Shown here in pieces: positions 4,186 through 11,816 of a stretch of DNA of 14,499 nt. A program made the translations under genes and the position numbers. Below the pieces are notes generated by a model. The model saw nothing but the letters and a program-made list of their open reading frames with translations, was not told the DNA's origin and made no database searches. This DNA is from Peptococcaceae bacterium (GTDB taxonomy: Bacteria; Bacillota; Peptococcia; Peptococcales; Peptococcaceae). The DNA is taken from NCBI GenBank assembly GCA_017532485.1, contig JAFXJE010000102.1:1-14499 (forward strand), in the 5' to 3' direction. Each line of letters begins with the position of its first letter. The stretch's first letter is position 1.

Positions 4186-4214
4186 TTTACAATTTTTGTC
4201 AGCGATGTTATCTT
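4186..4214 (+). promoter_or_regulatory. Promoter of the DUF1659-DUF2922-holin-amidase operon
   Basis: TTTACA (4186-4191), 17 bp, TATCTT (4209-4214) with TGT before the -10. It lies 64 bp before the first gene of the operon. The region between this and the divergent promoter at 4077-4104 is about 80 bp. Confidence 0.6.
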
Positions 4215-4277
4215 ACAACCACAGGAAGAGCTCACCTGAAAAAACAAAATTACAAAAAATTTATGGAGGTATGCAAA

Positions 4278-4478
4278 ATGGATAAACAAACTTCAAAATT
4301 GAAACTTACTGTTCAAAATGGTACTACTACTGCCAGCAAGGTATTTGGTAATATCAGTGAGGCAGCTACTGATGACCAGCTGAAACAAGCCGGAGAAATT
4401 ATCGGTGGTTTACAAACAGGGGAAATTCAATATATCAGTCGTATTGATGAAAAAGTTTTAAATGAAGATGCTGAGTAA
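4278..4478 (+). CDS. DUF1659 family small protein
   Basis: A 66-residue cytosolic-looking protein. The pattern LKLTVQNG...KVFGNISEAATDDQLKQAGEIIGGLQTGEI...SRIDE follows the DUF1659 family (a beta strand, a short loop with the F-x-N/S-I motif, then the ATDDQL helix). The function of the family is unknown. The start ATG at 4278 follows GGAGG (4265-4269) at 8 nt; an in-frame ATG at 4263 overlaps that ribosome site and is not used. It is the first gene of a tight operon, with DUF2922 27 nt downstream, a pairing recurrent in Firmicutes. Confidence 0.85.
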   Translation: MDKQTSKLKLTVQNGTTTASKVFGNISEAATDDQLKQAGEIIGGLQTGEIQYISRIDEKVLNEDAE

Positions 4479-4504
4479 GCTGCATAAAAAGGAGGATATT
4501 TATT

Positions 4505-4729
4505 ATGGCAAATGAAACAAAAAAATTATCTATGATTTTTGGTGCTGATGGGGGCAGTGATGTAACTATTTCTGTAGACAATCCAGTAGAAGATTTGAAT
4601 TTGGAAACTGTAAATAGTGCAATGGAAGATATTACGCAATTAAGTGTTTTCGTGGATAAAAATAATCTGCCGATTACTTCCAGTAAAGGAGCTAAAATCA
4701 CTACTACTACTGTGCAAGAATTGTTTTAA
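4505..4729 (+). CDS. DUF2922 family small protein
   Basis: A 74-residue protein matching the DUF2922 pattern: a first strand KLSMIFGADGGSDVTISVDNP, then VEDLNLETVNSAMEDI, and a C-terminal strand GAKITTTTVQELF. AAGGAGG (4489-4495) precedes the ATG. The function of the family is unknown; it is found almost always beside DUF1659 genes, so the two probably act together. There is no membrane segment or signal peptide. Confidence 0.87.
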   Translation: MANETKKLSMIFGADGGSDVTISVDNPVEDLNLETVNSAMEDITQLSVFVDKNNLPITSSKGAKITTTTVQELF

Positions 4730-4748
4730 TTGATTAAGGAGGGATATG

Positions 4749-4946
4749 ATGCTTCATTTTGAACGGGGCGAATTTATCCGTACGGTCACTTTGATGTTGG
4801 CTTTATGCAATCAGCTGCTCCAAGCAGCCGGTCATCCTATCCTGCCAATCAATGAAACCGATTTGCAAAATTTGATTTCTGCACTGTGGACTGTATTGGC
4901 ATCTCTTTGGATGTGGGTCACAGCGAGGCAAGGAGGTGGAAAATGA
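4749..4946 (+). CDS. Phage-holin-like small membrane protein
   Basis: About 65 residues: a hydrophobic helix near residues 10-26 (FIRTVTLMLALCNQLLQAAG), a short polar link with PILPINETDL, and a second helix ISALWTVLASLWMWVTA. This layout, including the N-Q-x-L-x-A-x-G and W-x-V-x-A-x-L-W-x-W features, resembles the SPP1-type phage holins that make membrane holes for endolysin release. The second of two adjacent ATGs (4749) is preferred because AGGAGG (4737-4742) is then 6 nt away instead of 3. The stop overlaps the amidase start (ATGA, 4943-4946), so the two are translationally coupled as in phage lysis cassettes. No other phage gene is nearby. Confidence 0.8.
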   Translation: MLHFERGEFIRTVTLMLALCNQLLQAAGHPILPINETDLQNLISALWTVLASLWMWVTARQGGGK

Positions 4947-5476
4947 ATAAGGTGTTTATTGCCGTCGGTCATGGAGGCAGAGACCCAGGTGCTTTAGCCA
5001 ATAATCTACGCGAAGCTGATTGCAATCTGGTTATGGCTTTGGCTATGGAACAAGTCCTGCTGCAACATGGTTTGGAGGTAAAGCTTTCCAGACGTACAGA
5101 CTGCAACAATCCTGTCGGAGAAGAAATTGCCGCTTGTCAGCAGTTTGCTCCTGAGCTGGCTGTTGTTATTCATAACAACGCTGGCGGCGGGCGTGGTTTT
5201 GAGGTCTTCCACCCCGTTGATGCTTATATGGAGGAGTCTATTGCTTTAGCTTTGCTGATGGAACAGGAAATACGCTTGCTGGGACAGCGCAGTCGTGGTT
5301 TGAAGCAAAATAACCGTTTGCGCTGGATGCGCAAATGCACTTGCCCTACGGTACTTTGTGAAGGATTTTTCCTCGACAGCGACGATTATCTGTTGGCACA
5401 AACAGAGGAACAACAGGCAACTTTTGGTAAAGCTTATGCCAAAGCTGTTCTCCGTTGGTTTGAGGAAAGAAAATAA
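4943..5476 (+). CDS. N-acetylmuramoyl-L-alanine amidase (Amidase_3, zinc-dependent)
   Basis: A 177-residue single-domain amidase that cuts the bond between MurNAc and the stem peptide. Zinc ligands are readable: H10 in VGHGGRDPGA, E24 in NLREADC and H77 in VVIHNNAGG; the catalytic glutamate is E140 in LCEGFFLDS. There is no signal peptide and no cell-wall-binding domain, which fits an endolysin let out by the holin encoded just before it. The start at 4943 follows AGGAGGTGG (4931-4939). An alternative frame start at 4886 would lie within the holin gene and is not needed. It is the last gene of the operon, followed by a strong terminator. Confidence 0.93.
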   Translation: MNKVFIAVGHGGRDPGALANNLREADCNLVMALAMEQVLLQHGLEVKLSRRTDCNNPVGEEIAACQQFAPELAVVIHNNAGGGRGFEVFHPVDAYMEESIALALLMEQEIRLLGQRSRGLKQNNRLRWMRKCTCPTVLCEGFFLDSDDYLLAQTEEQQATFGKAYAKAVLRWFEERK

Positions 5477-5486
5477 TGCTGAAACG

Positions 5487-5523
5487 AAAAACACGAGTTA
5501 CTTCAACGGTAACTCGTGTTTTT
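5487..5523. terminator. Bidirectional terminator between the amidase and ygiQ genes
   Basis: AAAAACACGAGTTAC (5487-5501), loop of seven, GTAACTCGTGTTTTT (5509-5523). This perfect 15-bp stem serves the plus-strand operon ending at 5476 and the minus-strand operon ending at 5528, which converge here. Confidence 0.92.
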
Positions 5524-5527
5524 TTGT

Positions 5528-7429
5528 TTATCTTTTTTTCTTTTTATTTGTTGTGGTTTTCTTTTTATCCGGCTTGCCACTCTTGGCTCTAGCATTTTTA
5601 AATTTTTCCTGCTTCGCCTTTTCATTTTTAGGTTTTTGTGGCTTGATTAAGCATTTTGGGCCGAAACCGATTAAGTCCTCGCGTCCTGTTTTCTGCAGCG
5701 CTTCTGCTACTAAATCATAATTCTGTGGATTACGATACTGCATCAAAGCACGCTGCATTGCTTTTTCGTGCGGGTCGCGTGGTACATAAATAGGCTCCAT
5801 AGTTCTAGGGTCGTAGCCGCTATAATACATAGCTGTTGCCAAACTGCCTGGGGTAGGAATAAAGTCCTGCACCTGTTCCGGATTATAACCCATATCGCGA
5901 ATATATTCAGCCAAAATAACGGCATCTTCCAAGGTACAGCCTGGGTGACTGGACATAAAGTAAGGCACTAAATATTGTTCCTTGCCGATGCGTTTATTGA
6001 ATTGGTGATAGCGCTGCACAAATTTGTCAAAGACATGACGCTGTGGCTTACCCATAGCACGCAAAGTATTTGGCGCTACGTGTTCAGGAGCTACTTTTAA
6101 CTGTCCACTGATATGGTAAGTGCATAACTCTTCAAAGAATGAAGGGTCTTTGTCTGCCAGCATATAGTCAAAACGCACGCCAGAACGAATAAATACTTTT
6201 TTCACTTTTTCCAGCTTCCGTACTGTCCGTAAAATATCCAGATATTCCTTGTGGTCTACCTCCAGATTTGGACAAATATCAGGGAATAAGCATTGACGAT
6301 TTTTACAAGCACCTACTTTTGCCTGTTTTTTGCAGGACATTTTTCGGAAATTGCCCGTAGGGCCACCTACATCATGAATATAGCCTTTGAAATTTGGTAA
6401 TTCCGTCATCAATTTGGCTTCGGCAACAATGGAGTCTTTGCTGCGATTTTGGATAATTCGTCCTTGGTGGAAATTAATCGCACAAAATGTGCAGCCCCCA
6501 TAACAGCCTCTATGGTCGGTAATACTAAATTCTACTTCCAATAAAGCCGGTACACCACCTGCTTTTTCATAGCGTGGATGATATGTGCGCTGATAAGGCA
6601 ACTGATAAATTTCGTCCATTTCCTCTTGGCTTAAAGGTTTGGCAGGAGGCAGCTGTACTAAATATTGTTCACCATGTGGCTGCACTAAGGTTTTGCCGAT
6701 GAAAGGATTTTGCTCTTGATTTTGTTGTTGGAAAGCTTCGGCAAAAGCGCGTTTATTCCGACTCACTTCTTCAAAAGACGGCAGCAATAAATAATCACCT
6801 TTACTTGGTAATTTATCACTCAAGTAGCAAGTCCCCTGCACATCACGCATTTTATGGATTGGCCAGCCTTTTGCCAATCCATGACAGAGATGACGAATTT
6901 GTTTTTCACTCATCCCATACATCAAAATATCTGCTCCAGTAGCTGCCAAAATCGAAGGCAAAACGCAATCGTCCCAATAATCATAATGGGCAAAACGGCG
7001 CAAGCTCGCCTCTACGCCACCAATCAGCAACGGTACTTCCGGATACGCCTCGCGTACCATCCGACAATATACTTCCACAGCTCTATCAGGTCGCATACCT
7101 TTTTGTCCACCTGGTGCATAAGCATCACTGCGACGCGGCTTTTTGGCAGCAGTATAATTATTGACCATAGAATCAATATTCCCACTGCCGACCAAAAAGG
7201 CATATTTTGGGCAGCCAAACACTTTCATGCTGTCTGCTCGCGTAAAATCAGGCTGGGCAATAATACCTACTCTAAAGCCATCCTTTTCCAGTAGTCTGCC
7301 TAGTAAGGCTGTCCCAAAACTTGGATGGTCAACATAAGCATCACCTGTCACCAGCACAAAATCTACTTCATCCCAGCCTCTTGCCAATGCTTCTTTTTTA
7401 CTTAAAGGTAAAAACTGCTGTCCTTCCAT
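5528..7429 (-). CDS. ygiQ: YgiQ family radical SAM protein
   Basis: A radical SAM enzyme of the YgiQ (UPF0313) family; the substrate is unknown. The [4Fe-4S] motif C309-x3-C313-x2-C316 lies in RGCYGGCTFCAI. A second cysteine group (C366, C375, C380, C386 in SCKKQAKVGACKNRQC and onward) is the family hallmark. The N-terminal 300 residues form the cobalamin-binding-like domain (VLVTGDAYVDHPSFG, IAQPDF, IGGVEASLRR). The end (about 590-633) is a very Lys-rich, probably disordered tail. The length of 633 is normal. GGAGAGG stands 5 nt before the ATG at 7429. It is the third gene of the T-box operon, 25 nt after glyS. Confidence 0.95.
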   Translation of the reverse strand: MEGQQFLPLSKKEALARGWDEVDFVLVTGDAYVDHPSFGTALLGRLLEKDGFRVGIIAQPDFTRADSMKVFGCPKYAFLVGSGNIDSMVNNYTAAKKPRRSDAYAPGGQKGMRPDRAVEVYCRMVREAYPEVPLLIGGVEASLRRFAHYDYWDDCVLPSILAATGADILMYGMSEKQIRHLCHGLAKGWPIHKMRDVQGTCYLSDKLPSKGDYLLLPSFEEVSRNKRAFAEAFQQQNQEQNPFIGKTLVQPHGEQYLVQLPPAKPLSQEEMDEIYQLPYQRTYHPRYEKAGGVPALLEVEFSITDHRGCYGGCTFCAINFHQGRIIQNRSKDSIVAEAKLMTELPNFKGYIHDVGGPTGNFRKMSCKKQAKVGACKNRQCLFPDICPNLEVDHKEYLDILRTVRKLEKVKKVFIRSGVRFDYMLADKDPSFFEELCTYHISGQLKVAPEHVAPNTLRAMGKPQRHVFDKFVQRYHQFNKRIGKEQYLVPYFMSSHPGCTLEDAVILAEYIRDMGYNPEQVQDFIPTPGSLATAMYYSGYDPRTMEPIYVPRDPHEKAMQRALMQYRNPQNYDLVAEALQKTGREDLIGFGPKCLIKPQKPKNEKAKQEKFKNARAKSGKPDKKKTTTNKKKKR

Positions 7430-7454
7430 GAGCCCTCTCCTATCTTATCTCACA

Positions 7455-9524
7455 TTAAGCTTGCACAATTTTAGTTAAGTCAGCAATATTGCTGGTTAAT
7501 TGACTTACTCGATACAATAAAGCTAAACGGTTATTGCGAATTTGTTCATTTTCATCCATAACCATTACACTGTCAAAGAATTGACTGATTACATTTTCCA
7601 ATGTAGCAATTCTTGTCAAAGCTTCATCATAAGCTTTGTCATTGCACAATAAAAATACTGCTGTTTCTGTAACCAATAAATGTTTCCATAATTGTTTTTC
7701 TGCATCTTCTACTAAGTATTTTTCATCTACTTCAGTTACTACGGCTTTTTTCGCTAAGTTATTTGCTCTAGTGAAAGCTGTTAATACTTTATCGAAAGCT
7801 TCTGTTTCTTTTACTGTGCTTAAAGCATCTGCTCTTAATAAAGTTTCGGTTAAGTTATCATAACCACAAGTAACTACAGCTTCAATAACATCATAACGAT
7901 AACCTTTGTCATTCAGGACATTGCGGATACGTTGTTCAAAGAAGCTGTAAACACGATTTAGCAATTCTTCTTTATTACCCACAATTTCAGCAGGGTAGTT
8001 CTCGATAGCCTGATTGATTAAAGCTTTCAAGCTTACTAAAACGCCTCTGCCTAAAATCATGCTGCAAATACCTGCTGCTTGGCGACGCAAAGCATAAGGG
8101 TCTTGAGAGCCTGTAGGCTCGATACCAGCAGCAAAGCAGCCGACGATAGTATCCATTTTATCTGCCATACTCAAAACTAAGCCTTCAAAGGTTAATGGAA
8201 TTTCGCCATCAGCATTTTTTGGCATATATTGTTCAGCAATAGCTTTGGCTACTAATGGATGTTCACCTTGAGCAAAAGCATATTTTTCACCCATGATACC
8301 TTGTAATTCAGGGAATTCATAAACAACTTGGCTGACTAAGTCTGCTTTAGCTAAGAAAGAGGAACGCTGTAATCTAGCTTTAGCTTCTTCACCTAATTGT
8401 AATAAATCGCTGATTTCTGCAGTACCTTTTTGCACACGCAGCATTTTTTCATATAAGGTACCTAATTTTTCTTGGAAAACGATAGTTTTTAATTTTTCTA
8501 CATTGTCTTCCAATTTTACTTTTAAGTCTTCATCATAGAAGAATTTAGCATCAGCTAAACGAGCTTCTAACACTTTTTCATTACCTTTTTGAACTACTTC
8601 CAAATGTTCGGCATTACCATTACGCACTGTAATGAATTTTGGTTTTAGGTGATGACCTTTCATGACAGGGAAATAACGCTGATGTTCTTTCATTGGGGTA
8701 ATAACCAATTCTTCTGGAATTACTAAATAAGCTGGGTTAAAATCGCCCATTAAAGCTGTTGGATATTCTACTAAATATAATACTTCTTCCAATAAATCAG
8801 CATCAATATCAACATTGCCTTCAACTGAAGCTGCCAATTCGTTAATTTGGCTAATAATCATAGCTTGGCGTTTTTCTTGGTCTACGATAACAAAATCTTT
8901 TTCCAAGGTAGCCATATATTCAGCAGCAGATGGAATAACTAAGTTTTCTACGCCTAAATAACGGTGACCACGAGATACATTGCCGCTATGGATATTTTCA
9001 ACAGCAAATGGTACAACTTGGTTATCCAATAAAGCCACAATCCAACGAATAGGACGTGCATAACGCATTTCAGTATGGCCCCAGCGCATTGGTTTTGGGA
9101 AGTGTAAGCCTGTTACGAATTGACTTAACAAGCTTGGTAATACTTCGACAGTAGGTACGCCTGCTACTTTTTTGGTAGCAAACATATACACGCCGTTACC
9201 AGTATCTACTTCGTGCAAATCAGCTACATCTACGCCTTGACCACGCGCAAAGCCTTGAGCTGCTTTGGTAGGATTGCCGTCAGCATCAAAAGCTGCTTTG
9301 GCTGCAGGACCTTTTACTTCTTCTTCTAAGTCTAATTGTTTATCTGCTAAACCTTTTACCATCAAAGTAATACGACGAGGTGTGCCGTAAGTCGCAATTT
9401 CTTCAAAGCCAATTCTTTGCTCGGTAAATTGTTTGGTGGCAATTTCTTTTAATTCAGCAAGGGCCGGAGGCATAAATTTGGCAGGTACTTCTTCCAACCC
9501 GATTTCTAATAATAAATCAGCCAT
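7455..9524 (-). CDS. glyS: Glycine-tRNA ligase beta subunit
   Basis: The large subunit of the bacterial alpha2-beta2 glycyl-tRNA synthetase, which carries most tRNA recognition. At 689 residues it is of normal length. Landmarks: N-terminal LLLEIGLEEVPAKFMPPAL, MKEHQRYFPV (278-287), VLEARLADAKFFYDED (318-333), and GSQDPYALRRQ (472-482), a strong family signature; the HD-like domain precedes it and the helical C-terminal anticodon-binding region follows. The start ATG at 9524 overlaps the glyQ stop by one base (TAATG), so translation is coupled. No frameshift or truncation is seen. Confidence 0.97.
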   Translation of the reverse strand: MADLLLEIGLEEVPAKFMPPALAELKEIATKQFTEQRIGFEEIATYGTPRRITLMVKGLADKQLDLEEEVKGPAAKAAFDADGNPTKAAQGFARGQGVDVADLHEVDTGNGVYMFATKKVAGVPTVEVLPSLLSQFVTGLHFPKPMRWGHTEMRYARPIRWIVALLDNQVVPFAVENIHSGNVSRGHRYLGVENLVIPSAAEYMATLEKDFVIVDQEKRQAMIISQINELAASVEGNVDIDADLLEEVLYLVEYPTALMGDFNPAYLVIPEELVITPMKEHQRYFPVMKGHHLKPKFITVRNGNAEHLEVVQKGNEKVLEARLADAKFFYDEDLKVKLEDNVEKLKTIVFQEKLGTLYEKMLRVQKGTAEISDLLQLGEEAKARLQRSSFLAKADLVSQVVYEFPELQGIMGEKYAFAQGEHPLVAKAIAEQYMPKNADGEIPLTFEGLVLSMADKMDTIVGCFAAGIEPTGSQDPYALRRQAAGICSMILGRGVLVSLKALINQAIENYPAEIVGNKEELLNRVYSFFEQRIRNVLNDKGYRYDVIEAVVTCGYDNLTETLLRADALSTVKETEAFDKVLTAFTRANNLAKKAVVTEVDEKYLVEDAEKQLWKHLLVTETAVFLLCNDKAYDEALTRIATLENVISQFFDSVMVMDENEQIRNNRLALLYRVSQLTSNIADLTKIVQA

Positions 9525-10444
9525 TATTCTTCCCCCTCACCTGTTTTGTCTAAGTTTAATTTTGCCCGCATTGCAGGGTCTTTCAGCATTGGATAGCCTA
9601 ATGCTTCACGCTGTTTTACATATGCTTGCGCACATAATCTAGCCATATTTCTTACTCTGGCAATGTAATGAGTACGCTCGGTAACACTGATCGCACCACG
9701 CGCATCAAGCAAGTTAAAGGTATGAGAACATTTTAAAACATAGTCATAAGCAGGCTGAACTAAACCAGCCTCTACTACGCGCAATGCTTCTTTTTCGTAA
9801 GCATCAAAGAACATGAATAACATATCTGTATCTGCTACTTGGAAATTGTAAGTAGAATAGTCTACTTCATTTTGGTGGAAAACATCGCGATAAGTTACAT
9901 CGCCTACCCATTCAATATCGTAAACGCTTTCTTTACCTTGAATAAAAGTAGCTAAGCGTTCCAAACCATAAGTAATTTCACCACAAACAGGTTTGCAGTC
10001 GATACCACCACATTGTTGGAAATAGGTAAATTGGCTGACTTCCATACCGTCTAACCATACTTCCCAACCTAAGCCCCATGCACCTAAGGTTGGAGATTCC
10101 CAGTTGTCTTCTACGAAACGCACGTCATGTTCCAATAAATTAATACCGATAGCTTCTAAACTAGCTAAGTATAATTCTTGGATATTATCAGGTGATGGTT
10201 TCAAGATTACCTGATATTGATAGTAGTGCTGCAGACGGTTTGGATTTTCCCCGTAACGACCGTCGGTAGGACGGCGACATGGCTCAATATAAGCCACATT
10301 CCAAGGTTCTGGCCCTAAAGCGTGCAAAAAGGTAGCTGGGTTCATAGTACCAGCACCTTTTTCAATATCATATGGCTGCATAATTGTGCAGCCATTTTCC
10401 CCCCAATAACGATTGAGAGTTAAAATCATTTCCTGAAAATTCAT
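9524..10444 (-). CDS. glyQ: Glycine-tRNA ligase alpha subunit
   Basis: The catalytic small subunit of glycyl-tRNA synthetase, a class II enzyme that activates glycine. About 306 residues. The N-terminus NRYWGENGCTIMQPYD and the stretch GTMNPATFLHALGPEPW followed by RRPTDGRYGENPNRLQ are diagnostic. ATG 10444 is chosen over the in-frame TTG at 10462 because AAGGAG (10454-10459) lies 9 nt before it and overlaps the TTG region. It is the first gene of the operon, controlled by a T-box leader immediately upstream. Confidence 0.97.
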   Translation of the reverse strand: MNFQEMILTLNRYWGENGCTIMQPYDIEKGAGTMNPATFLHALGPEPWNVAYIEPCRRPTDGRYGENPNRLQHYYQYQVILKPSPDNIQELYLASLEAIGINLLEHDVRFVEDNWESPTLGAWGLGWEVWLDGMEVSQFTYFQQCGGIDCKPVCGEITYGLERLATFIQGKESVYDIEWVGDVTYRDVFHQNEVDYSTYNFQVADTDMLFMFFDAYEKEALRVVEAGLVQPAYDYVLKCSHTFNLLDARGAISVTERTHYIARVRNMARLCAQAYVKQREALGYPMLKDPAMRAKLNLDKTGEGEE

Positions 10445-10477
10445 CAGTATCAACTCCTTCAAGAATTAAAACAAAAT

Positions 10478-10687
10478 AAAAAATCTCGCCCCTGTCATCA
10501 GACAGGGACGAGAGCTACTCCCGCGGTTCCACCCTATTTAGTATGATAAATATACCATACTCACTTTCTTAATTTGCTCCGAAACGCCCTTCGGCAAATG
10601 CCTCGGCTTGGGCTTCCACCATCCCCAATTCGCTTTCCGATTTCTTTGCGTACTCTTTTTCATCATCGCAACTATACAATTTTCTCG
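10478..10687 (-). promoter_or_regulatory. T-box riboswitch of the glyQ-glyS-ygiQ operon
   Basis: The T-box sequence GGGTGGAACCGCGGG is on the minus strand at 10534-10520, followed by a terminator with a 12-bp stem (10512-10501 with 10496-10485, loop TGAT) and a T-run to 10478. The TGGA of the bulge matches a tRNA with U at position 73, as tRNA-Gly has. A Stem I-like region (10680-10570) includes AGAGTACG and the distal GGGGATGGTGG. A glycine codon candidate is in GAAGGGCG (around 10592-10585), but I could not fold Stem I reliably. Uncharged tRNA-Gly should stabilise the antiterminator and turn the operon on. Confidence 0.93.
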
Positions 10688-10693
10688 CCTTAT

Positions 10694-10722
10694 AGAATAC
10701 CATGAGAAAAAGCTGCTGTCAA
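10694..10722 (-). promoter_or_regulatory. Promoter of the glyQS T-box operon
   Basis: Minus strand: TTGACA (10722-10717), 17 bp, TATTCT (10699-10694) with TGG before it. A consensus -35 with optimal spacing; start near 10687. It begins only 8 bp after the stop of the preceding small gene. Confidence 0.85.
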
Positions 10723-10729
10723 CTGTCAG

Positions 10730-11065
10730 CTATTCTTTCTTCGACATATATTTATCCAACACTTTGCAGCCTTTTTCTCTATGCTTTTGGTTTTTAATGA
10801 TTAAATGTAATCGTTTTGCACTGGCATCTTTTGTTTTTAGGATAATTTCACTATCGGTCCGGCGATAATCTTCTACCTGTTCCATAGGAATAAAAGCATC
10901 ATCACCTTTGGCTCTTTCTAAAAAAATACCATTGTCGGCTATAATGATGCACACAGGGTCTTTTTCAGTAATTCCTTCATGTCCACTACTTTTGCCAAAA
11001 CACAATAGGCAATCATTTGAACTTTTCTTTTTCAGAACTTTATACTCGTTCTTCTCATAAAACAT
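10730..11065 (-). CDS. Unrecognised small protein, possible PH-like beta fold
   Basis: About 111 soluble residues. The start ATG at 11065 (MFYEKNEYKVLKK) is preferred: the upstream ATG at 11110 lies inside hepT, while 11065 leaves a 25-nt gap after it; the ribosome site is weak (GAAGAG). The centre alternates hydrophobic residues as beta strands would (CIIIADNGIFLE, IILKTKD, LHLIIKN) and ends in a basic helix (HREKGCKVLDKYMSKKE), an outline like bacterial PH-type domains, but no motif proves it. It is in line with mntA-hepT and may be co-transcribed with them; whether it belongs to that toxin system is unknown. Confidence 0.65.
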   Translation of the reverse strand: MFYEKNEYKVLKKKSSNDCLLCFGKSSGHEGITEKDPVCIIIADNGIFLERAKGDDAFIPMEQVEDYRRTDSEIILKTKDASAKRLHLIIKNQKHREKGCKVLDKYMSKKE

Positions 11066-11090
11066 TCTCTTCGCCCCAATCTCGCTATTT

Positions 11091-11411
11091 TTATAATAAC
11101 TCCAATTCATTCTTTAAATCAGGCAAATCAGTTTCAATAATTTCCCAAACTAATTTTAAATTTACACCTTCATAATCATGTACAATCCTATTACGCAAAC
11201 CATATATTTGCCGCCACGGTATTTGTGGATTATTTTCTTCAAATGCATCATCTATCTTGCCTGCTAACTCACCTAATTGACTTAGATTAAAGACACAAGC
11301 ATCAACAACCATACTGTTTGTCACAAATTTTTCATAACTCATTCCTTGACTATAAGATTCTATGCGCTCAATCAAAAAAATCATCTTCTCGATAATCCGA
11401 TTATTCTCCAT
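11091..11411 (-). CDS. hepT: HepT-like HEPN ribonuclease toxin (DUF86)
   Basis: The toxin of a type VII (MntA-HepT) toxin-antitoxin pair: an all-helical HEPN RNase that cleaves RNA. The active-site motif R-x4-H-x-Y is present as RNRIVHDY, with the tyrosine that the partner AMPylates in characterised systems. The central helix VVDACVFNLSQLGELAGKI is typical of DUF86. The start ATG at 11411 (MENNRIIEKM) overlaps the mntA end by 11 nt, with GGGAG upstream; the longer frame to 11450 is not needed. The length of 106 residues is ordinary. Confidence 0.92.
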   Translation of the reverse strand: MENNRIIEKMIFLIERIESYSQGMSYEKFVTNSMVVDACVFNLSQLGELAGKIDDAFEENNPQIPWRQIYGLRNRIVHDYEGVNLKLVWEIIETDLPDLKNELELL

Positions 11412-11706
11412 ATAAAAGCACTCCCGTCTTATGAATTTCATTCTCCACACGAGAATTTTTATCTATATGGGTAACATCTAATAAATCTATATTTTTACCA
11501 CCTAACGCTTCACCTATCGCTTGCAAAAGATCTACAAAACGCAAACCTTTCAAACCACTATCCACCATTAAATCAATATCACTATTAGCAGTAGCTGTTC
11601 CTTTTCCATAAGAGCCAAACAACACTGCACGCTTTACACCATACTTTTGAAAAATCGGTGTCAAACAAGTTTGCAATTCATCAATTGAATAAATCCCATC
11701 TTTCAT
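11401..11706 (-). CDS. mntA: MntA-like nucleotidyltransferase antitoxin
   Basis: A minimal nucleotidyltransferase (MNT) that neutralises HepT by adding AMP to its motif tyrosine. The catalytic pattern G-S-x10-D-x-D is present in LFGSYGKGTATANSDIDL, and a third carboxylate is likely in NIDLLD. About 101 residues. ATG at 11706 has AGGTG at 6 nt and is preferred over GTG at 11715. It is the first gene of the pair, with hepT overlapping its 3' end, the usual order for this system. Confidence 0.92.
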   Translation of the reverse strand: MKDGIYSIDELQTCLTPIFQKYGVKRAVLFGSYGKGTATANSDIDLMVDSGLKGLRFVDLLQAIGEALGGKNIDLLDVTHIDKNSRVENEIHKTGVLLYGE

Positions 11707-11740
11707 GTCTAGCACCTACTTTCTAAATTTCTTCAATTAT

Positions 11741-11749
11741 ATTATAACA
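11741..11749 (-). promoter_or_regulatory. Extended -10 promoter of mntA-hepT
   Basis: TGTTATAAT on the minus strand (11749-11741) is a perfect -10 with TG extension. No good -35 is seen at 16-18 bp. Start near 11734, 28 nt before the mntA ATG. Confidence 0.5.
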
Positions 11750-11760
11750 AATACAATTCA

Positions 11761-11802
11761 AAAAAACAGCCCTGCTCAACTAGAAAATAGTCAAGCAAGG
11801 CT
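11761..11802 (-). terminator. Terminator of the amino acid permease gene
   Basis: Minus strand: a 15-bp stem (11802-11788 with 11782-11768, three G-U pairs, loop of five) followed by G and a T-run (11766-11761). It lies just after the permease stop at 11817 and before the mntA promoter. Confidence 0.85.
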
Positions 11803-11816
11803 TTATTTTATCTCTT

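Noticed and set aside
4435..4701. Minus-strand frame across the DUF2922 gene
   Set aside because: The plus-strand DUF1659 and DUF2922 frames have ribosome sites and family patterns; this frame has neither.
4278..5476. Prophage remnant
   Set aside because: No integrase, terminase, tail or capsid gene and no attachment-site repeats are seen; the four genes have their own promoter and terminator between housekeeping genes. A phage origin in the distant past remains possible.
6854..7294. 146-codon plus-strand frame inside ygiQ
   Set aside because: It is antisense to conserved YgiQ sequence, with no ribosome site or recognisable domain.
10608..10868. 86-codon plus-strand frame over the T-box leader
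   Set aside because: It crosses the T-box Stem I, the operon promoter and the end of another gene; no coding signal.
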